This document shows positions 61,576 through 64,000 of a stretch of DNA of 64,000 nucleotides, piece by piece. Position numbers and translations under genes: made by a program. This DNA comes from Bacillus sp. FJAT-50079 (GTDB lineage Bacteria > Bacillota > Bacilli > Bacillales > Bacillaceae_C): assembly GCF_018343515.1 (NCBI RefSeq), contig NZ_JAGYPD010000005.1:204918-268917 (forward strand). The letters are read 5' to 3'. The notes beneath the pieces were generated by a model. The model saw only the letters and a program-made list of their open reading frames with translations, ran no database searches and was not told the DNA's origin. The stretch's first letter is position 1, and each line of letters starts with the position of its first letter.

Positions 61576-62193
61576 TTAATCAAATATCGTTTCCTTGAGA
61601 GGTTCCTGTAAAAATGTGAACAATAAGTTAAGCTGCGAAGCGGTATTACGATTTTCAGATAGTGGCGGTAGTTGATCTTCTTCAAAAAAACCAATCTGAT
61701 TTGTTTCTATCCCTATATTCGCATCTCCACCAACGATTTCGCATAGTATAAAGATTTTATAATAATGATACGGTTGCGGTGGGTGCGGATGCTTATTTGA
61801 ATCTAGTACAGCGAGAATCCTTTTTGGAACGACATCGTATCCTGATTCTTCCTTGATTTCTTTCACTACATTTTCGGAAGGTGATAAGCCAACATCACAA
61901 AATCCACCAGGCAGCGACCAATGATGATCATGGTTTTCACGGACCATCAAAATTCTATTTCCTTGAAAAACGACGCCTCGAACATCGACTTTCGGTGTTT
62001 GGTATCCGGTTTCATTAGCAAATAATTTTGTCAGCTTCTCCATTTCTACATCCGTATACTCGTGCATAATTTCCAAACTAATTGTTCGCAACTCCTCGAA
62101 ACGTTCTCGATCATACACATCATTAGAAAAAGTCAATCCCGCCTGTGCAATCGACTGAATTCGCTTCGACCATTCCAACCATTTTTGCATCAT
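61576..62193 (-). CDS. Nudix hydrolase
   Basis: A 205-residue protein with an N-terminal helical segment of about 65 residues of the YjhB type and a Nudix domain from residue 68. The Nudix box is GGFCDVGLSPSENVVKEIKE then ESGY: the glutamate of GxxxxxE is Leu (GLS), while the catalytic EExGY half is intact (EES-G-Y). It probably hydrolyses an ADP-ribose or nucleotide-sugar substrate. GGAG precedes the ATG. The gene ends 19 bp before the kinase start, so they are co-transcribed. Confidence 0.85.
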   Translation of the reverse strand: MMQKWLEWSKRIQSIAQAGLTFSNDVYDRERFEELRTISLEIMHEYTDVEMEKLTKLFANETGYQTPKVDVRGVVFQGNRILMVRENHDHHWSLPGGFCDVGLSPSENVVKEIKEESGYDVVPKRILAVLDSNKHPHPPQPYHYYKIFILCEIVGGDANIGIETNQIGFFEEDQLPPLSENRNTASQLNLLFTFLQEPLKETIFD

Positions 62194-62241
62194 ATTCACT
62201 CCATTCTAATTATTTAATATTCTATCATTTTAGCTAAAAAT

Positions 62242-62269
62242 AAACTGCACCATATTTACGGTGCAGTTT
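62242..62269 (-). terminator. Terminator of the 2-hydroxyacid dehydrogenase gene
   Basis: Perfect 10-bp arms AAACTGCACC and GGTGCAGTTT around an 8-base loop, followed in the minus direction by ATTTTTAGC. It lies 126 bp after the dehydrogenase stop codon. Confidence 0.75.
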
Positions 62270-62394
62270 ACATCTAATCAATTATATCTTGAAGTCCAAA
62301 TTTTTTTCGATCAATGCTCGGAAATAATTCGTTCCATCCCCCTATGTTTACTTAAATCGGCAGAGAGACGGAAATGTTTTTACTCACATTTATA

Positions 62395-63357
62395 TTAATA
62401 AACAGGATCAATCGCTGCTTTTCCCGTTACAACCGCAACGAGATTTTCAGCCGCTCGCATCGCCATTGCATCGCGTGTCTGACGGGTTGCAGAACCTATA
62501 TGTGGTACGGTAACAACATTCTTCATCGCTAATAATGGGTTATCCTTGTCAACGGGTTCTTTTTCAAATACATCAAGTCCCGCTCCATAAATTTTATTAT
62601 CTTGTAAAGCATGAATAAGCGCATTCTCATCAACCGTTTGTCCGCGAGAAACATTAATAAAAATCGCCGATTCCTTCATTAGATCGAATTCATTTTCCCC
62701 AATTAGCTGATATGTTTCAGGAGTAAGCGGCGTCATTAAAACAACGAAATCGGATTTTTGTAAAAGGGATTCTAAATCACAATAAGTCGCGCCATACTTT
62801 TCTTCCGCTTCCAATTTTCGACTTCGATTATAGTATAGAACATCCATCTCAAAACCGAATTTAGCCCTCTTTGCGATCGCTTCCCCAATTCTGCCCATTC
62901 CGATAATGCCAATCGTTTTGTTATGTACATCCACCCCGAAAAATGCTTCTTCATCTTTCATAGGCTCCCACTGGCCATCTTTCACAAGGTGATCTAATTC
63001 AGCAATTCTTCTAGCAGCTGATAAAATAAGCGCAAATGTTAAATCAGCGACCGTATTATCTAATACATATGGTGTATTCGTACCAATTACATTTCGAGCT
63101 TTCATTGCTTCCACGTCAAAATTATTGTAGCCAACAGACATGTTGCTGACGACTTTTAATTTTGGCGCATGATCAAGTAATTTGCCATCAATTTTTCCAC
63201 CGGACGTATATAGTCCTTCGACATCAGCAATTTCTTTCATTAGTCTTTCCCGTGGGATCGGACCATCTCCAGTCCACTCACGAATTTCACAATACTCAGC
63301 AATATACTTTCTAACTTCCTCTGGAACTGGTAATGTTAAATATACGTTAGGTTTCAA
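62395..63357 (-). CDS. D-2-hydroxyacid dehydrogenase (glyoxylate/hydroxypyruvate reductase-like)
   Basis: A 320-residue NAD(P)-dependent dehydrogenase of the GyaR/YvcT type. The Rossmann motif is IGIIGMGRIGEAIAKRA (about residues 151-167). The catalytic Arg is in FINVSRGQTVDE, the Glu in GAGLDVFEKEP and the His in VTVPHIGSATRQTR. The start is TTG at 63357: AGGAGG lies seven bases before it, and the upstream ATG frame (63420) has no such site. Possible substrates are glyoxylate, hydroxypyruvate or 2-ketogluconate. Confidence 0.9.
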   Translation of the reverse strand: MKPNVYLTLPVPEEVRKYIAEYCEIREWTGDGPIPRERLMKEIADVEGLYTSGGKIDGKLLDHAPKLKVVSNMSVGYNNFDVEAMKARNVIGTNTPYVLDNTVADLTFALILSAARRIAELDHLVKDGQWEPMKDEEAFFGVDVHNKTIGIIGMGRIGEAIAKRAKFGFEMDVLYYNRSRKLEAEEKYGATYCDLESLLQKSDFVVLMTPLTPETYQLIGENEFDLMKESAIFINVSRGQTVDENALIHALQDNKIYGAGLDVFEKEPVDKDNPLLAMKNVVTVPHIGSATRQTRDAMAMRAAENLVAVVTGKAAIDPVY

Positions 63358-63408
63358 TATGATTCCTCCTCGGATTTTCATTTTGTGAAAAATTGACAAA
63401 ATTCGGGT

Positions 63409-63421
63409 GGTGTCAGACACC
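63409..63421. promoter_or_regulatory. 13-bp palindrome in a divergent promoter region
   Basis: GGTGTCAGACACC reads the same on both strands around the central A. It sits between the divergently transcribed dehydrogenase and yktB genes, 36 bp before the latter. Either a regulator binding site or a short repeat is possible. Confidence 0.4.
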
Positions 63422-63456
63422 TGTATTCATCATACTTATGGAAGGGAATTTTGACA

Positions 63457-64000
63457 ATGCAGTTTAATGGGTTCACTCAAAGCGATTTTGATACATTTCA
63501 AATAAATGGACTGGAAAAAAGGATGCAAGCCATTCAAGAAAGTATCCAGCCTAAGTTTCGAATGATCGGTAACATATTGGCCGACGATCTATCTGCACAG
63601 CTTGGAAATGAAATGTTTTTGCATATTGCAAGGCATGCGAGAAGAACAGTCAATCCACCTCAAGATACGTGGTTAGCCATTTGTAATAATAAACGTGGCT
63701 ATAAACAACATCCGCATTTTCAAGTCGGGCTGTTTGATGACCATTTATTTATTTGGTTGGCATTCATTTATGAATTACCTGGAAAAGCGGAAATTGCTAA
63801 AACATTTTTACACCATATTGACCTGCTCGAATCGACGATACCAAGTGACTTTGTTGTTTCATTGGACCATATGAAAAAAGACGCGGTTGCAATTAAAGAC
63901 TTGGATGTTCAAAAAGCTCTTGAACGTTTTCGCGATGTGAAAAAAGCAGAATTTCTTATTGGTAAGCATATAAGCCCGAGTGATCCGGTTTTAAAAGATG
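63457..64000 (+). CDS. yktB: YktB/UPF0637 family protein, truncated by the window end
   Basis: The 181 codons available start MQFNGFTQSDFDTFQINGLE and include MFLHIARHARRTVNPPQDTW, which match the DUF1054 family (B. subtilis YktB, about 212 residues). GGAAGGGAA precedes the ATG. The frame is open to base 64000, so the C-terminal 30 or so residues are missing. Function is unknown. Confidence 0.9.
   Translation, partial: MQFNGFTQSDFDTFQINGLEKRMQAIQESIQPKFRMIGNILADDLSAQLGNEMFLHIARHARRTVNPPQDTWLAICNNKRGYKQHPHFQVGLFDDHLFIWLAFIYELPGKAEIAKTFLHHIDLLESTIPSDFVVSLDHMKKDAVAIKDLDVQKALERFRDVKKAEFLIGKHISPSDPVLKD

Overview
The window reads as a chromosomal segment of a low-GC Gram-positive rod of the Bacillaceae (Bacillus sensu lato). 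The evidence is the AT-rich sequence, strong AGGAGG-type ribosome-binding sites, frequent TTG/GTG starts, CcpA-type cre sites, Fur boxes of the Bacillus type, a class-I preQ1 riboswitch before queT, and homologues of YjcD, YktB and YesM/YesN. I see no rRNA, tRNA or CRISPR array. Most genes lie on the minus strand.

Region 1 (1-7.7 kb): a 20-bp tandem repeat at the window edge, a HAD phosphatase, then a tightly overlapping minus-strand operon. The operon holds two ABC ATPases, three membrane proteins, an ECF sigma factor and a small helix-turn-helix protein. An ECF-type promoter (TGAAAC-N17-CGTG) lies directly upstream, suggesting autoregulation. One membrane protein fuses an ABC permease to an M1-peptidase-like part whose zinc motif reads NELTN.

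Region 2 (7.7-17.6 kb): an iron island with four Fur boxes. It contains a five-gene siderophore uptake operon that includes a ferredoxin-NADP-reductase-like flavoprotein, a second siderophore-binding lipoprotein, a pair of nitroreductases, and an ABC exporter behind a long structured leader.

Region 3 (17.7-20 kb): preQ1 riboswitch and queT, a structured repeat element, a glutathione peroxidase, and a DUF1499-like protein.

Region 4 (20-43.3 kb): a xylan/uronate utilisation region. It encodes an exo-oligoxylanase (GH8), an intracellular xylanase (GH10), mannonate oxidoreductase and dehydratase, and two Gfo/Idh/MocA dehydrogenases with a Pot/Afu-type ABC transporter. These are followed by a GntR regulator, a large GH2 enzyme, a NIF3-like protein, an AguEFG-like ABC transporter and alpha-glucuronidase (GH67). 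Aldouronates would be imported, trimmed by GH67, GH10 and GH8 in the cytoplasm, and glucuronate routed through mannonate. Glucuronate isomerase, the KDG enzymes and xylose isomerase/kinase are not in the window.

Region 5 (43.3-53.5 kb): a VOC protein, a ten-unit 52-bp tandem array, a NERD protein, RtcB, an EamA transporter, a three-domain metallo-beta-lactamase-fold protein, a YjcD-like helicase, YbaK, and the 3' relic of an IS605/IS1341-type tnpB element.

Region 6 (52.7-64 kb): a Pot/Afu-type transporter operon with an extra membrane-anchored binding protein and a PP2C-like phosphatase. It sits beside a Nudix-YesM-YesN operon, then a 2-hydroxyacid dehydrogenase and a truncated yktB at the right edge.
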